Positions 1 to 6,174 of a DNA stretch of 10,398 nt are shown in pieces. Each line of letters opens with the position of its first letter. Position 1 is the stretch's first letter. The DNA is from Candidatus Krumholzibacteriia bacterium. Lineage in GTDB: Bacteria > Krumholzibacteriota > Krumholzibacteriia > LZORAL124-64-63. The notes under the pieces are model-generated. The model was given only the letters and a program-made list of their open reading frames with translations. It was not told where the DNA came from and ran no database searches. A program made the translations under genes and the position numbers. Where the stretch lies: the NCBI GenBank assembly GCA_027056825.1, contig JALUJS010000289.1, positions 1-10,398 on the forward strand, in the 5' to 3' direction.

Positions 1-198
1 GGTGATCTCCACGCCGAGCACCGGACGCAGTCCCGCCTCGTCGCAGGCCTTCTGGAACACCACCGCGCCGTGCAGGTTGTTCAGGTCGGTCAGGGCCAGG
101 GTGTCGCAGCCCAGTTCCGCCGCGCGTGCGGCCAGTTCGGCGGGGGATGACGCGCCGCAGAGCAGGGAGTAGTGGCTGTGGACGTGCAGGTGAACCAT
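1..198 (-). CDS. DNA polymerase III alpha subunit (DnaE-type), N-terminal PHP domain, partial
   Basis: The gene starts at an ATG at 198 and reads leftward for 66 codons to the window edge, with no stop. The visible protein begins MVHLHVHSHYSLL and continues with LALTDLNNLHGAV and GLRPVLGVEI. This is the pattern of the N-terminal PHP domain of bacterial replicative or accessory DnaE polymerases. The HxH motif I is present (H3, H5, H7). The second motif, normally LTDHGN in DnaE1, reads LTDLNN here (residues 37-42), so the usual metal-binding histidine is absent. That fits an accessory or error-prone DnaE subgroup better than canonical DnaE1, but the polymerase core lies outside the window. No convincing Shine-Dalgarno sequence is seen; a T-rich tract lies just upstream on the coding strand. 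The gene is divergent from korA. Another PHP-domain protein is possible but less likely given the match to the DnaE N-terminus. Confidence 0.75.
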   Translation of the reverse strand, partial: MVHLHVHSHYSLLCGASSPAELAARAAELGCDTLALTDLNNLHGAVVFQKACDEAGLRPVLGVEIT

Positions 199-234
199 GG
201 ACGCAGCATAGGCGAAAAAAAAGCGAAAATCAAC

Positions 235-265
235 CCTTGTGCCCTGGAAAATGTGTCCAGGGCAC
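235..265 (-). repeat. Repeat copy A: GGACACATTTTC-type repeat with perfect 10-bp inverted repeat
   Basis: Positions 239-248 (GTGCCCTGGA) and 256-265 (TCCAGGGCAC) form a perfect 10-bp inverted repeat around a 7-nt centre. Bases 235-258 match the reverse complement of 436-459 at 23 of 24 positions, so this unit is one arm of a larger inverted pair about 180 bp apart. Neither side carries an immediate T-run, so a simple terminator is unlikely. It lies about 40 bp upstream of the dnaE-like start and could be a binding site in that leader or the end of a small mobile or interspersed repeat. Confidence 0.7.
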
Positions 266-429
266 GGGGGAATATGGGACCGTTCGTTTAACCCATTGTT
301 TTACAACATCATATAAAGTATCAAGGCCTGGTGGATATGAAGAGGGGGTGTTACCGGGATCCAGGTCACGAGATTTTCGCCAATCATCGTGAAGACAACG
401 ACTTGTTTCAGGGAGTATCAGGGCCTCGA

Positions 430-459
430 TGACGGGGACACATTTTCGAGGGCACAAGG
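430..459 (+). repeat. Repeat copy B: inverted partner of copy A
   Basis: Bases 436-459 are the reverse complement of 235-258 with a single mismatch. Read on the plus strand the unit begins TGACGGGGACACATTTTC and continues into GAGGGCACAAGG. Copy A read on the minus strand begins TGCCCTGGACACATTTTC and also continues into AGGGCACAAGG. The shared core is GGACACATTTTC plus the flank AGGGCACAAGG. The two copies point away from each other. Confidence 0.7.
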
Positions 460-479
460 AGTATCTTCTGGCGTCGGTA

Positions 480-505
480 GGTGCCCTGGCGTACATTTTG
501 CCACT
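480..505 (+). repeat. Repeat copy C: degenerate third copy
   Basis: Bases 482-499 share TGCCCTGG and ACATTTT with copy A read on the minus strand, with one extra base between the two blocks. The flank ends in GCCAC rather than AGGGCAC. It has the same orientation as copy B and lies about 20 bp beyond it. The match is clear but weaker than A versus B. Confidence 0.45.
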
Positions 506-512
506 GAAGTTC

Positions 513-551
513 CGCGGGCGGGCAACCGGACCGAAATCCGGTTGCTCCGCG
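513..551 (+). promoter_or_regulatory. Stem-loop in korA leader
   Basis: GCAACCGGA (522-530) pairs perfectly with TCCGGTTGC (537-545) around a 6-nt loop. An outer helix, CGCGG (513-517) with CCGCG (547-551), extends it past a small asymmetric internal loop. No T-run follows directly, so this is more likely a leader RNA structure or operator than a terminator. It is inferred from base complementarity only. Confidence 0.45.
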
Positions 552-561
552 TGCGTGCCCT

Positions 562-577
562 GCTGCAGATCTGCAGC
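562..577. promoter_or_regulatory. 16-bp perfect palindrome, candidate operator
   Basis: GCTGCAGATCTGCAGC is a perfect 16-bp palindrome, 80 bp upstream of the korA start. Its symmetry is typical of a site for a dimeric DNA-binding regulator. A T6 run at 587-592 lies nine bases downstream, so on RNA it might also act as a weak terminator-like hairpin (6-bp stem, 4-nt loop). No family of regulator can be named from the sequence. Confidence 0.4.
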
Positions 578-600
578 CTGGCGGAATTTTTTACCCGATT

Positions 601-643
601 CCCTCGGCTGTCCGCGCCCGGTCGCGCAGCGAGGGTAAGGAGG
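601..643 (+). promoter_or_regulatory. Hairpin abutting the korA ribosome binding site
   Basis: CCCTCGGCTG (601-610) pairs with CAGCGAGGG (627-635) with one bulged G. An inner CGCG/CGCG helix (613-616 with 623-626) caps it. The korA Shine-Dalgarno sequence AAGGAGG (637-643) begins two bases after the stem. The spacing to ATG at 657 is 13 nt, longer than usual. A stable helix this close to the ribosome binding site could modulate korA translation; that is inference. Confidence 0.5.
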
Positions 644-656
644 CGACTTCGAAGCC

Positions 657-2498
657 ATGTCTTCCGAAGAACTCATCAGGCAAGATGACGTGACCATCCG
701 TTTCGCCGGCGACTCCGGCGACGGCATGCAGCTGACCGGCACGCAGTTCACCGCGACGACGGCCCAGGTCGGCAACGACCTGGCGACCTTTCCCGATTTC
801 CCGGCCGAGATCCGCGCCCCGGCCGGCACGCGGGCCGGCGTCTCCGGCTTCCAGATCCATTTCAGCTCCCGCGACATCTACACGCCGGGCGACGATCCCA
901 GCGTGCTGGTGGCCATGAATCCCGCGGCGCTGATCACCAACTACAAGGATCTGAAGCCCGGCGGGATCATCCTGGTCAACACCGGCGCCTTCACCGAGGC
1001 GGACCTGAAGAAGGCGGAACTGGACAGCAACCCGCTGACCGACGGCACTCTTGCCGGCTACCGCGTCGTGGAGGAAGACATCAACCAGCGCACCATGGAA
1101 GCCCTGGCGGACATGGACCTGTCCAAGAAGGACAAGCTGCGCTGCAAGAACTTCTACACCCTGGGCATGGTGTACTGGCTGTACAGCCGTCCCCTGGAGC
1201 CCACCCTCAATTGGCTCAAGGAGAAGTTCAAGAACAAGCCGGAGCTGGCCGAGGCCAACATCCGCGCCCTGAAGGCCGGTTACAACCACGGCGAGCTGCT
1301 GCGCCTGTTCCAGGGCCATTACGAGGTCCCCAAGGTCGAGGACGCGCCCAAGGGGACCTACCGCAACATCATGGGCAACCAGGCCCTGGCCATCGGGCTG
1401 GTGGCGGGCGCGAAGCTGGCGGGGCTCAAGGCCTTTCTCGGTTCGTACCCCATCACTCCGGCCACGGACATCCTGCAGCACATGGCGCTGCTGAAGAACT
1501 ATGACGTGGTCACATGCCAGATGGAGGACGAGATCGCCGGCATCTGCACGGCCATCGGCGCGTCCTTCGCCGGGCGGCTGGGCATGACCACGACCTCGGG
1601 TCCGGGCCTGGCCCTGAAGACCGAGGCCGCCGGCCTGGCCGTGATCACCGAGCTGCCCCTGGTGATCGTGGACGTGCAACGCGGCGGTCCCTCCACGGGC
1701 CTGCCCACCAAGGTGGAGCAGTCGGACCTGATGCAGGCCCTGTTCGGCCGCAACGGAGAGGCGCCCATTCCGGTGGTCGCCTGCGCCACGCCCTCGGATG
1801 CGTTCGAGTGCGCCGTCGAGGCCTGCCGCATCGCCGTGCAGTACATGACCCCGGTGCTGCTGCTGAGCGACAACTACATCGCCAACGGCGCGGAACCCTG
1901 GCTGCTGCCGGACATCGATTCCCTCGAACCGTTCCCGGTGGAGTTCACCACCGATCCCGAGGGCTTCTCCCCGTACAAGCGCGACGAGAAGCTGGCCCGC
2001 AACTGGGCCAAGCCGGGCACCCCCGGCCTGGAGCACCGTATCGGTGGTCTGGAGAAGGATGCGGTCACCGGCAACGTCAGCTACGATCCGGAGAACCACC
2101 AGAAGATGACCGAGATCCGCCAGGCCAAGATCATGGGCATCCGGGAGTCGATCCCCACGCCCGCGGTCCACGGTCCCGAATCCGGCGATCTGCTCGTGGT
2201 GGCCTGGGGCTCGACCATGGGCGCCACGCGCGCGGCGGTCGAGCGGCTGCAGAAGGAGGGGGCGTCCATCGCCCACCTGCACCTGCGGCACATCTGGCCG
2301 TTGCCCAAGGGGCTCGATGACATCTTCCGGAACTACAAGCGGATCGTCGTGCCCGAGATGAACATGGGGCAGCTGGCGCGCCTGCTGCAGGGCGAGTACC
2401 CCGATGCCCGCTTCGAGAAATTCAACAAGGTGATGGGCAAGCCCTTCCGGGCCCGTGAGCTCAAGGCGCACTTCGCCGAGATCCTGGAGGAAAAGTGA
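657..2498 (+). CDS. korA: 2-oxoglutarate (2-oxoacid):ferredoxin oxidoreductase, fused gamma/alpha subunit
   Basis: This 613-residue protein has the architecture of KorA-type subunits in which the gamma domain is fused ahead of alpha. Residues 12-200 form the gamma domain, with FAGDSGDGMQLTG at 16-28 and PDFPAEIRAPAGT at 46-58. The alpha pyrimidine-binding domain follows, with YPITPATD at 263-270, TTSGPG at 311-316 and RGGPSTGLPTK at 341-351. A transketolase C-terminal-like domain fills about residues 510-600. With KorB it would convert 2-oxoglutarate and CoA to succinyl-CoA and CO2 while reducing ferredoxin, or run in reverse in a reductive TCA cycle. The length is typical of the family. ATG 657 is preceded by AAGGAGG 13 nt upstream. 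The stop overlaps the korB start by one base (TGATG), indicating translational coupling. Substrate preference for 2-oxoglutarate over other 2-oxoacids is inferred from overall family resemblance and is not certain. Confidence 0.9.
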   Translation: MSSEELIRQDDVTIRFAGDSGDGMQLTGTQFTATTAQVGNDLATFPDFPAEIRAPAGTRAGVSGFQIHFSSRDIYTPGDDPSVLVAMNPAALITNYKDLKPGGIILVNTGAFTEADLKKAELDSNPLTDGTLAGYRVVEEDINQRTMEALADMDLSKKDKLRCKNFYTLGMVYWLYSRPLEPTLNWLKEKFKNKPELAEANIRALKAGYNHGELLRLFQGHYEVPKVEDAPKGTYRNIMGNQALAIGLVAGAKLAGLKAFLGSYPITPATDILQHMALLKNYDVVTCQMEDEIAGICTAIGASFAGRLGMTTTSGPGLALKTEAAGLAVITELPLVIVDVQRGGPSTGLPTKVEQSDLMQALFGRNGEAPIPVVACATPSDAFECAVEACRIAVQYMTPVLLLSDNYIANGAEPWLLPDIDSLEPFPVEFTTDPEGFSPYKRDEKLARNWAKPGTPGLEHRIGGLEKDAVTGNVSYDPENHQKMTEIRQAKIMGIRESIPTPAVHGPESGDLLVVAWGSTMGATRAAVERLQKEGASIAHLHLRHIWPLPKGLDDIFRNYKRIVVPEMNMGQLARLLQGEYPDARFEKFNKVMGKPFRARELKAHFAEILEEK

Positions 2499-3496
2499 TG
2501 AGTGAAGTTCAGCAGTTGAAGGCGAAGGACTTCAAGTCCGACCAGGAAGTCCGGTGGTGCCCGGGTTGCGGGGACTACTCCATCCTCAGCGGCATCCAGA
2601 ACACCATGGCGGACCTGGGTATCCCCCGGGAGAACTTCGTGGTGGTTTCGGGCATCGGCTGTTCCAGCCGTTTCCCCTACTACATGGCGACCTACGGCAT
2701 GCACGGCATCCACGGCCGGGCCAACGCCATCGCCACCGGCGTGAAGGTCGCCAATCCGGACCTTTCGGTATGGGTCATCACCGGCGACGGCGACGGCCTG
2801 TCCATCGGCGGCAACCACATGATCCACTCCCTGCGCCGCAACGTGGACCTGAAGATCGTCCTGTTCAACAACGAGATCTACGGCCTGACCAAGGGGCAGT
2901 ACTCGCCGACGACCCCCGAGGGCACCAGGACCAAGACCAGTCCCTACGGGTCGCTGGATCATCCCTTCAACCCCATCCAGCTTGCGCTGGGCGCCGGGGC
3001 GACCTTCGTGGCCCGCACCATGGACGTCAATCCCAAGCACATGAAGGCGGTGCTGAAGGAGGCGGCCCTGCACAAGGGCGCGGCCTTCGTGGAGGTCTGG
3101 CAGAACTGCGTGATCTTCAACGACGGCGCCTACAAGGATTGGACGGAGAAGGCCGTCCGGGACGAGCGGACCGTCAACCTCGTCGCGGGCGAGAAGATGA
3201 TCTTCGGCAAGGACAAGGACAAGGGTCTGCGCACCGACGGCTGCCACATCGAGATCTGCTCGGCCGAGGACGCCTCGGTCTGGGATCCCACCGTGGCGTC
3301 GCCCGGGCCGGCCTTCCTGATGTCCCAGCTGGACAACGATCCGGACATGCCCCGGCCCATGGGGGTGTTGCGCAGCGTGTCCAAACCCACCCTGGACGAG
3401 CAGGTGTGGGACCAGATCAACGACGTCAAGGGCAAGAAGGGCGAGGGCAGCCTGAAGGACCTGCTCTACACCCCCGACGTCTGGGAAGTGAAATAA
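2498..3496 (+). CDS. korB: 2-oxoglutarate (2-oxoacid):ferredoxin oxidoreductase, beta subunit
   Basis: This 332-residue protein is the thiamine-diphosphate-binding beta subunit that partners the preceding KorA. The TPP motif is intact: GDGDG at 96-100, followed by NN at 124-125 in FNNEIYGLTKGQ. Cys21 and Cys24 (WCPGCG), Cys55 (GIGCSSRFP) and Cys204 (WQNCVIFND) match the four cysteines that hold the [4Fe-4S] cluster in beta subunits of this family. No separate ferredoxin-like delta subunit is encoded next to it, as is usual for two-subunit KorAB. A GTG at 2495 is also in frame. ATG 2498 is preferred because GGAGG at 2486-2490 then sits 7 nt upstream and the start overlaps the korA stop by one base. 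A hairpin terminator follows 34 bp after the stop. The enzyme is cytoplasmic and oxygen tolerance cannot be judged from the sequence. Confidence 0.92.
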   Translation: MSEVQQLKAKDFKSDQEVRWCPGCGDYSILSGIQNTMADLGIPRENFVVVSGIGCSSRFPYYMATYGMHGIHGRANAIATGVKVANPDLSVWVITGDGDGLSIGGNHMIHSLRRNVDLKIVLFNNEIYGLTKGQYSPTTPEGTRTKTSPYGSLDHPFNPIQLALGAGATFVARTMDVNPKHMKAVLKEAALHKGAAFVEVWQNCVIFNDGAYKDWTEKAVRDERTVNLVAGEKMIFGKDKDKGLRTDGCHIEICSAEDASVWDPTVASPGPAFLMSQLDNDPDMPRPMGVLRSVSKPTLDEQVWDQINDVKGKKGEGSLKDLLYTPDVWEVK

Positions 3497-3530
3497 TTCC
3501 GGCCCGCACTCCGGTGAGGCCATAGACAAC

Positions 3531-3570
3531 GCCCCGGTGATCCGCAGGGATCGCCGGGGCGTCCCTGTTT
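3531..3570. terminator. Hairpin terminator after korAB, between convergent genes
   Basis: GCCCCGGTGATCC (3531-3543) pairs with GGATCGCCGGGGC (3548-3560): 13 positions, 12 Watson-Crick pairs and one G-T, with a 4-nt loop. A short T-bearing tail (GTCCCTGTTT) follows on the plus strand. It sits between the convergent stops of korB and sfsA and may serve both, although the minus-strand tail is not T-rich. Confidence 0.75.
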
Positions 3571-3592
3571 CCTGCCGGGGCGGTCATGCGGG

Positions 3593-4285
3593 TTAAAGGA
3601 CCACCGGCAGCTGACCCTCCGGGTAGAGGCCCCGGGGATCGGTGCGTACGGACAGGGCGGCGATTTCCACCCCGGCGGACAGAACCTCGCGCAGGAGCCT
3701 CCCGTAGTCCGGGTCGATGGCGTCGGCGGGTCCGGCGCTGCGGGCGTCGGGCCGCTGGACGCAGAAGACCAGCAGGGCGCGGTCTCCGGCGGCCACCCGG
3801 TCGCGCAGCGCCCGCAGGTGCTTGCGGCCCCGCGCGGTGGGGGCGTCGGGGAAGATGGCGCGCCCGTCCCGGACCAGGGTGACGTTCTTCACCTCCACCC
3901 AGATTTTGTCGTCCACCAGGAAATCGGCCCGTCCGGAGCCGTCGGGATAGGCGACCTCGGCCTTGATCCGTGCGTCCGGCCGGATCCCCGGCAGCAGCCC
4001 CGCGGCTATGGCCTCGGCCGCCAGGTGGTTGGCGCGCATGGTGTTGACTCCCGCCAGGACCCCCGTGTCGGTTTCGGCCAGTTCCAGGGTCCAGGCCAGC
4101 TTGCGGCGGGGGTTGGCGGCCGGACTGAGCCAGACCGAGCCGCCGGGAACCAGGCAGCCGGTCATGCGTCCGGTGTTGTTGGTGTGGGCGATGGCGGGAG
4201 CGCCGTCGTCCATGACAACGTGCACCAGGAAGCGTTTTTCGCGCCGCGTGAAGCGGGCGTGGACGAGCGGCGGATCGAAGATCAT
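3593..4285 (-). CDS. sfsA: SfsA family protein (sugar fermentation stimulation protein homologue)
   Basis: This 230-residue protein has the standard length and motif series of SfsA. HTNNTGRM lies at 34-41 (usually HCPNTGRM in the family) within the N-terminal OB-like domain. RADF at 119-122 and WVEVKNVTL at 129-137 follow, then FPDAPTARGRKHL at 145-157 and VQRPD at 176-180. D121 and the E131-x-K133 pair form the PD-(D/E)xK nuclease-like core known for this family. The molecular role is not settled: E. coli SfsA was linked to maltose metabolism and shows DNA binding, and a nuclease fold is established. The start is ATG 4285, with GAAGGA about 12 nt upstream. The gene is convergent with korB and divergent from the downstream hydrolase, so it looks monocistronic. 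Confidence 0.93.
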   Translation of the reverse strand: MIFDPPLVHARFTRREKRFLVHVVMDDGAPAIAHTNNTGRMTGCLVPGGSVWLSPAANPRRKLAWTLELAETDTGVLAGVNTMRANHLAAEAIAAGLLPGIRPDARIKAEVAYPDGSGRADFLVDDKIWVEVKNVTLVRDGRAIFPDAPTARGRKHLRALRDRVAAGDRALLVFCVQRPDARSAGPADAIDPDYGRLLREVLSAGVEIAALSVRTDPRGLYPEGQLPVVL

Positions 4286-4309
4286 GGCCGGGCGTATCCT
4301 TCGGGCGTT

Positions 4310-4340
4310 GCCGCACGGGGTGCGGCGGGTTATTCTTTTC
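4310..4340. promoter_or_regulatory. Hairpin with T-rich flank in sfsA / hydrolase divergent spacer
   Basis: GCCGCAC (4310-4316) and GTGCGGC (4320-4326) form a perfect 7-bp stem with a 3-nt loop, followed on the plus strand by GGGTTATTCTTTT. It resembles a plus-strand intrinsic terminator, yet no plus-strand gene lies immediately upstream because sfsA is divergent. It could be an attenuator in the leader of the downstream cluster, the end of a short RNA, or an operator. The evidence is structural only. Confidence 0.4.
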
Positions 4341-4374
4341 CGGTCATGTCAGCCCATTCCCGGCAGGAGTGCAA

Positions 4375-5247
4375 ATGAAACTTGGCGACTGGACCTTCCG
4401 CGCCTTTCACGACGGCCGCTTCAAGCTCGATGGCGGGGCCATGTTCGGCGTGGTGCCCAAGGTCATGTGGGAAAAGCACCACCGGGCCGACGAGGCCAAC
4501 CGCATCGACCTGGACCTGCGCTGCCTGCTGGCCGAACAGGGCGACCGGCGCATCCTGGTGGACGTTGGGATGGGCGACCGCTGGGACGAGAAGAAGCGCG
4601 GCGTCTTCGCCATCGAGCGCCGGCCCAACCAGCTGGTGGCCGAGCTGGCAGAGGCCGGCATCACCCGCGAGTCGGTCACCGACGTGATCCTGACCCACCT
4701 GCACTTCGATCACGCCGGTGGCGCCCTGCGCGAGGGAGAGGATGGACAGCTCGAACCCACCTTCCCCAACGCGCGGCACTGGGTCCAGAAGCGCCACTGG
4801 GACTGGGCGGGGCATCCCTCCGAGCGCGACCGGGCCAGCTTCCGGCGCGACGACTTCGCGCTGCTGGATGAGGCCGGCCTGCTGGAACTGGCCGACGGAT
4901 CCGGCGAGATCATGCCCGGGGTGCGGGTGACCCCCGTCAGCGGACATACCCCCGGACAGCAGGTGGTGGAGTTCCACACCGGCCAGGGCGCCGTGGCCTT
5001 CGTGGCCGACCTGATTCCCTTCCTTAGCCAGCTGCACGTGCCCTGGATCATGGGTTTCGATCTCAACCCCCTGCTGACGGTCACGGAGAAGAAGCAGTTC
5101 CTGACCCGGGCGGTGGACGAAGGCATCGTCCTGGTGTTCGAGCACGACCCGGTGCACGAGGCGGCCACCGTGACGTTCACCGACGGGCGTTTCCGGCCCG
5201 CAGAGGTCTTCACCCTCGCCGACGGTCCCAAGGGCGGCGGCGCATGA
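4375..5247 (+). CDS. Metallo-beta-lactamase-fold hydrolase (YtnP / AHL-lactonase-like)
   Basis: This 290-residue cytoplasmic hydrolase carries all the metal ligands of the fold. THLHFDHAGG gives H108, H110, D112 and H113; SGHTPGQ gives H191; VADLIPF gives D212; and FEHDP near the C-terminus gives H257. FPNARHWVQ and the bulky aromatic segment HWDWAGHPSERDRASF (141-156) resemble the YtnP and quorum-quenching lactonase branch. A lactone or related ester is therefore a plausible substrate, but the real one is unknown. ATG 4375 is chosen because AGGAG (4365-4369) lies 5 nt upstream; an in-frame GTG at 4369 overlaps that site. There is no signal peptide. The stop overlaps the lipA start by four bases (ATGA), so the two genes are translationally coupled, and a role near lipoate or acyl chemistry is conceivable but speculative. 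Confidence 0.85.
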   Translation: MKLGDWTFRAFHDGRFKLDGGAMFGVVPKVMWEKHHRADEANRIDLDLRCLLAEQGDRRILVDVGMGDRWDEKKRGVFAIERRPNQLVAELAEAGITRESVTDVILTHLHFDHAGGALREGEDGQLEPTFPNARHWVQKRHWDWAGHPSERDRASFRRDDFALLDEAGLLELADGSGEIMPGVRVTPVSGHTPGQQVVEFHTGQGAVAFVADLIPFLSQLHVPWIMGFDLNPLLTVTEKKQFLTRAVDEGIVLVFEHDPVHEAATVTFTDGRFRPAEVFTLADGPKGGGA

Positions 5248-6158
5248 GCGGCTCGAACCTGGTCCCGGATCTGGGCAAGGCCCCCCTGCCGCCGCGCAAG
5301 CCGTCGTGGTTGCGCATGAAGCCCCAGGGAGGGGCGGCCTACAACGCCATGAAGACCCTGCTGCGGCAGGCCGACCTGAACACCGTGTGCGAGAGCGCCA
5401 ACTGCCCCAACCGCGGGGAGTGCTTCGCCAGCGGGACGGCCACTTTCCTGCTGATGGGAGACGTGTGCACCAGGCACTGCACGTTCTGCAACATCCCCGG
5501 CGGCCGGACAGCCCCGCTGGATCCGGACGAACCGCGCCGGGTGGCCGGGACGGTGCGTCACCTGGGCCTGAAGTTCGCCGTGCTGACCTCGGTCAACCGG
5601 GACGACCTGCCCGACGGCGGCGCCGCCCATTTCGCCGCCACCATCGCCGAGATCCGCGCGCAGAACCCCGGCTGCGGCGTCGAGGTGCTGATCCCAGACT
5701 TCATGGGGGACGCGGAGGCCCTGCAGGTGGTCCTGGAGGCGGCCCCCGAGGTCCTGAACCACAACCTGGAGACGGTGCCCCGGCTCTACCCGGCCCTGCG
5801 CACCAGCGCCGACTACGCGCGCTCCCTGCAGCTCCTGCGGCGGGCGCGGGACTGGGCCGACACCCAGCGGGGGGGCATGAAGACCAAGACCGGCATCATG
5901 CTCGGCGTGGGGGAGGCCCCCGGGGAAGTGGTCTCCCTGCTCGAGGACGCCGTCGCGCACGGAGTGCAGATCCTGACCATCGGCCAGTACCTGCAGCCCT
6001 CCCACCGGCACCATCCGGTGCGGCGCTACGTGGAGCCGGAGGAGTTCGCCGAGTACGCCCGCATCGGCCGCGAGCTGGGCCTGGAGTGGGTGGAGTCCGG
6101 GCCCATGGTCCGCTCCAGCTACCATGCCCGCGAGCAGAGCGAGAACCTGACCCCCTGA
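5244..6158 (+). CDS. lipA: Lipoyl synthase
   Basis: This 304-residue radical SAM enzyme inserts two sulfur atoms into octanoyl groups on lipoyl domains to make lipoate. Both iron-sulfur motifs are intact. CESANCPNRGEC gives C49, C54 and C60 for the auxiliary cluster that is consumed as sulfur donor. CTRHCTFC gives C75, C79 and C82 for the SAM-binding cluster. RSSY near the C-terminus (290-293) supplies the conserved serine ligand of the auxiliary cluster. The length is normal for the family. The start ATG 5244 overlaps the stop of the upstream hydrolase as ATGA; the Shine-Dalgarno match is weak (AAGGGCGG), which fits coupled translation. No lipB or lplA is next to it in the window. The identification is secure. 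Confidence 0.97.
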   Translation: MSGSNLVPDLGKAPLPPRKPSWLRMKPQGGAAYNAMKTLLRQADLNTVCESANCPNRGECFASGTATFLLMGDVCTRHCTFCNIPGGRTAPLDPDEPRRVAGTVRHLGLKFAVLTSVNRDDLPDGGAAHFAATIAEIRAQNPGCGVEVLIPDFMGDAEALQVVLEAAPEVLNHNLETVPRLYPALRTSADYARSLQLLRRARDWADTQRGGMKTKTGIMLGVGEAPGEVVSLLEDAVAHGVQILTIGQYLQPSHRHHPVRRYVEPEEFAEYARIGRELGLEWVESGPMVRSSYHAREQSENLTP

Positions 6159-6174
6159 CCCGGAGCGAACCCCG

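Larger units (their letters stand above)
199..656. other. Gene-free, repeat- and hairpin-rich region between divergent dnaE-like gene and korA
   Basis: No credible coding region is seen in these 458 bp. Short frames exist, but they have no recognisable protein pattern and overlap the repeats. The left half (about 210-420) is visibly more AT-rich than the genes around it, with an A-tract at 215-222 and a TATAAA hexamer at 312-317. That hexamer could be a -10 box for korA transcription, but no well-spaced -35 box is seen. The stretch holds three related repeats (235-265, 430-459, 480-505). It then holds three secondary-structure elements (513-551, 562-577, 601-635) leading directly to the korA ribosome binding site. 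Divergent promoters for both flanking genes must lie here. Confidence 0.6.

Noticed and set aside
239..265. Intrinsic terminator
   Set aside because: The stem is perfect, but no T-run follows directly on either strand.
287..317. Promoter with TTTAAC (-35) and TATAAA (-10)
   Set aside because: The spacing is 19 bp and the -35 match is poor. It is mentioned only as an AT-rich candidate.
230..877. Long minus-strand open frame over the korA upstream region and korA start
   Set aside because: It is antisense to the conserved korA N-terminus, crosses the repeats and hairpins, and shows no protein-family pattern.
591..2471. 626-codon open frame antisense to korA
   Set aside because: It is a typical high-GC shadow of a real gene: low-complexity Gly/Arg/His/Val-rich translation with no motifs.
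2495..2497. GTG as korB start
   Set aside because: It would sit only 4 nt from the Shine-Dalgarno core. ATG at 2498 has 7-nt spacing and a TGATG overlap with korA.
3426..4316. Minus-strand frame overlapping sfsA
   Set aside because: Its translation is Arg/Gly/Pro-rich noise, while the other frame gives a complete SfsA motif series.
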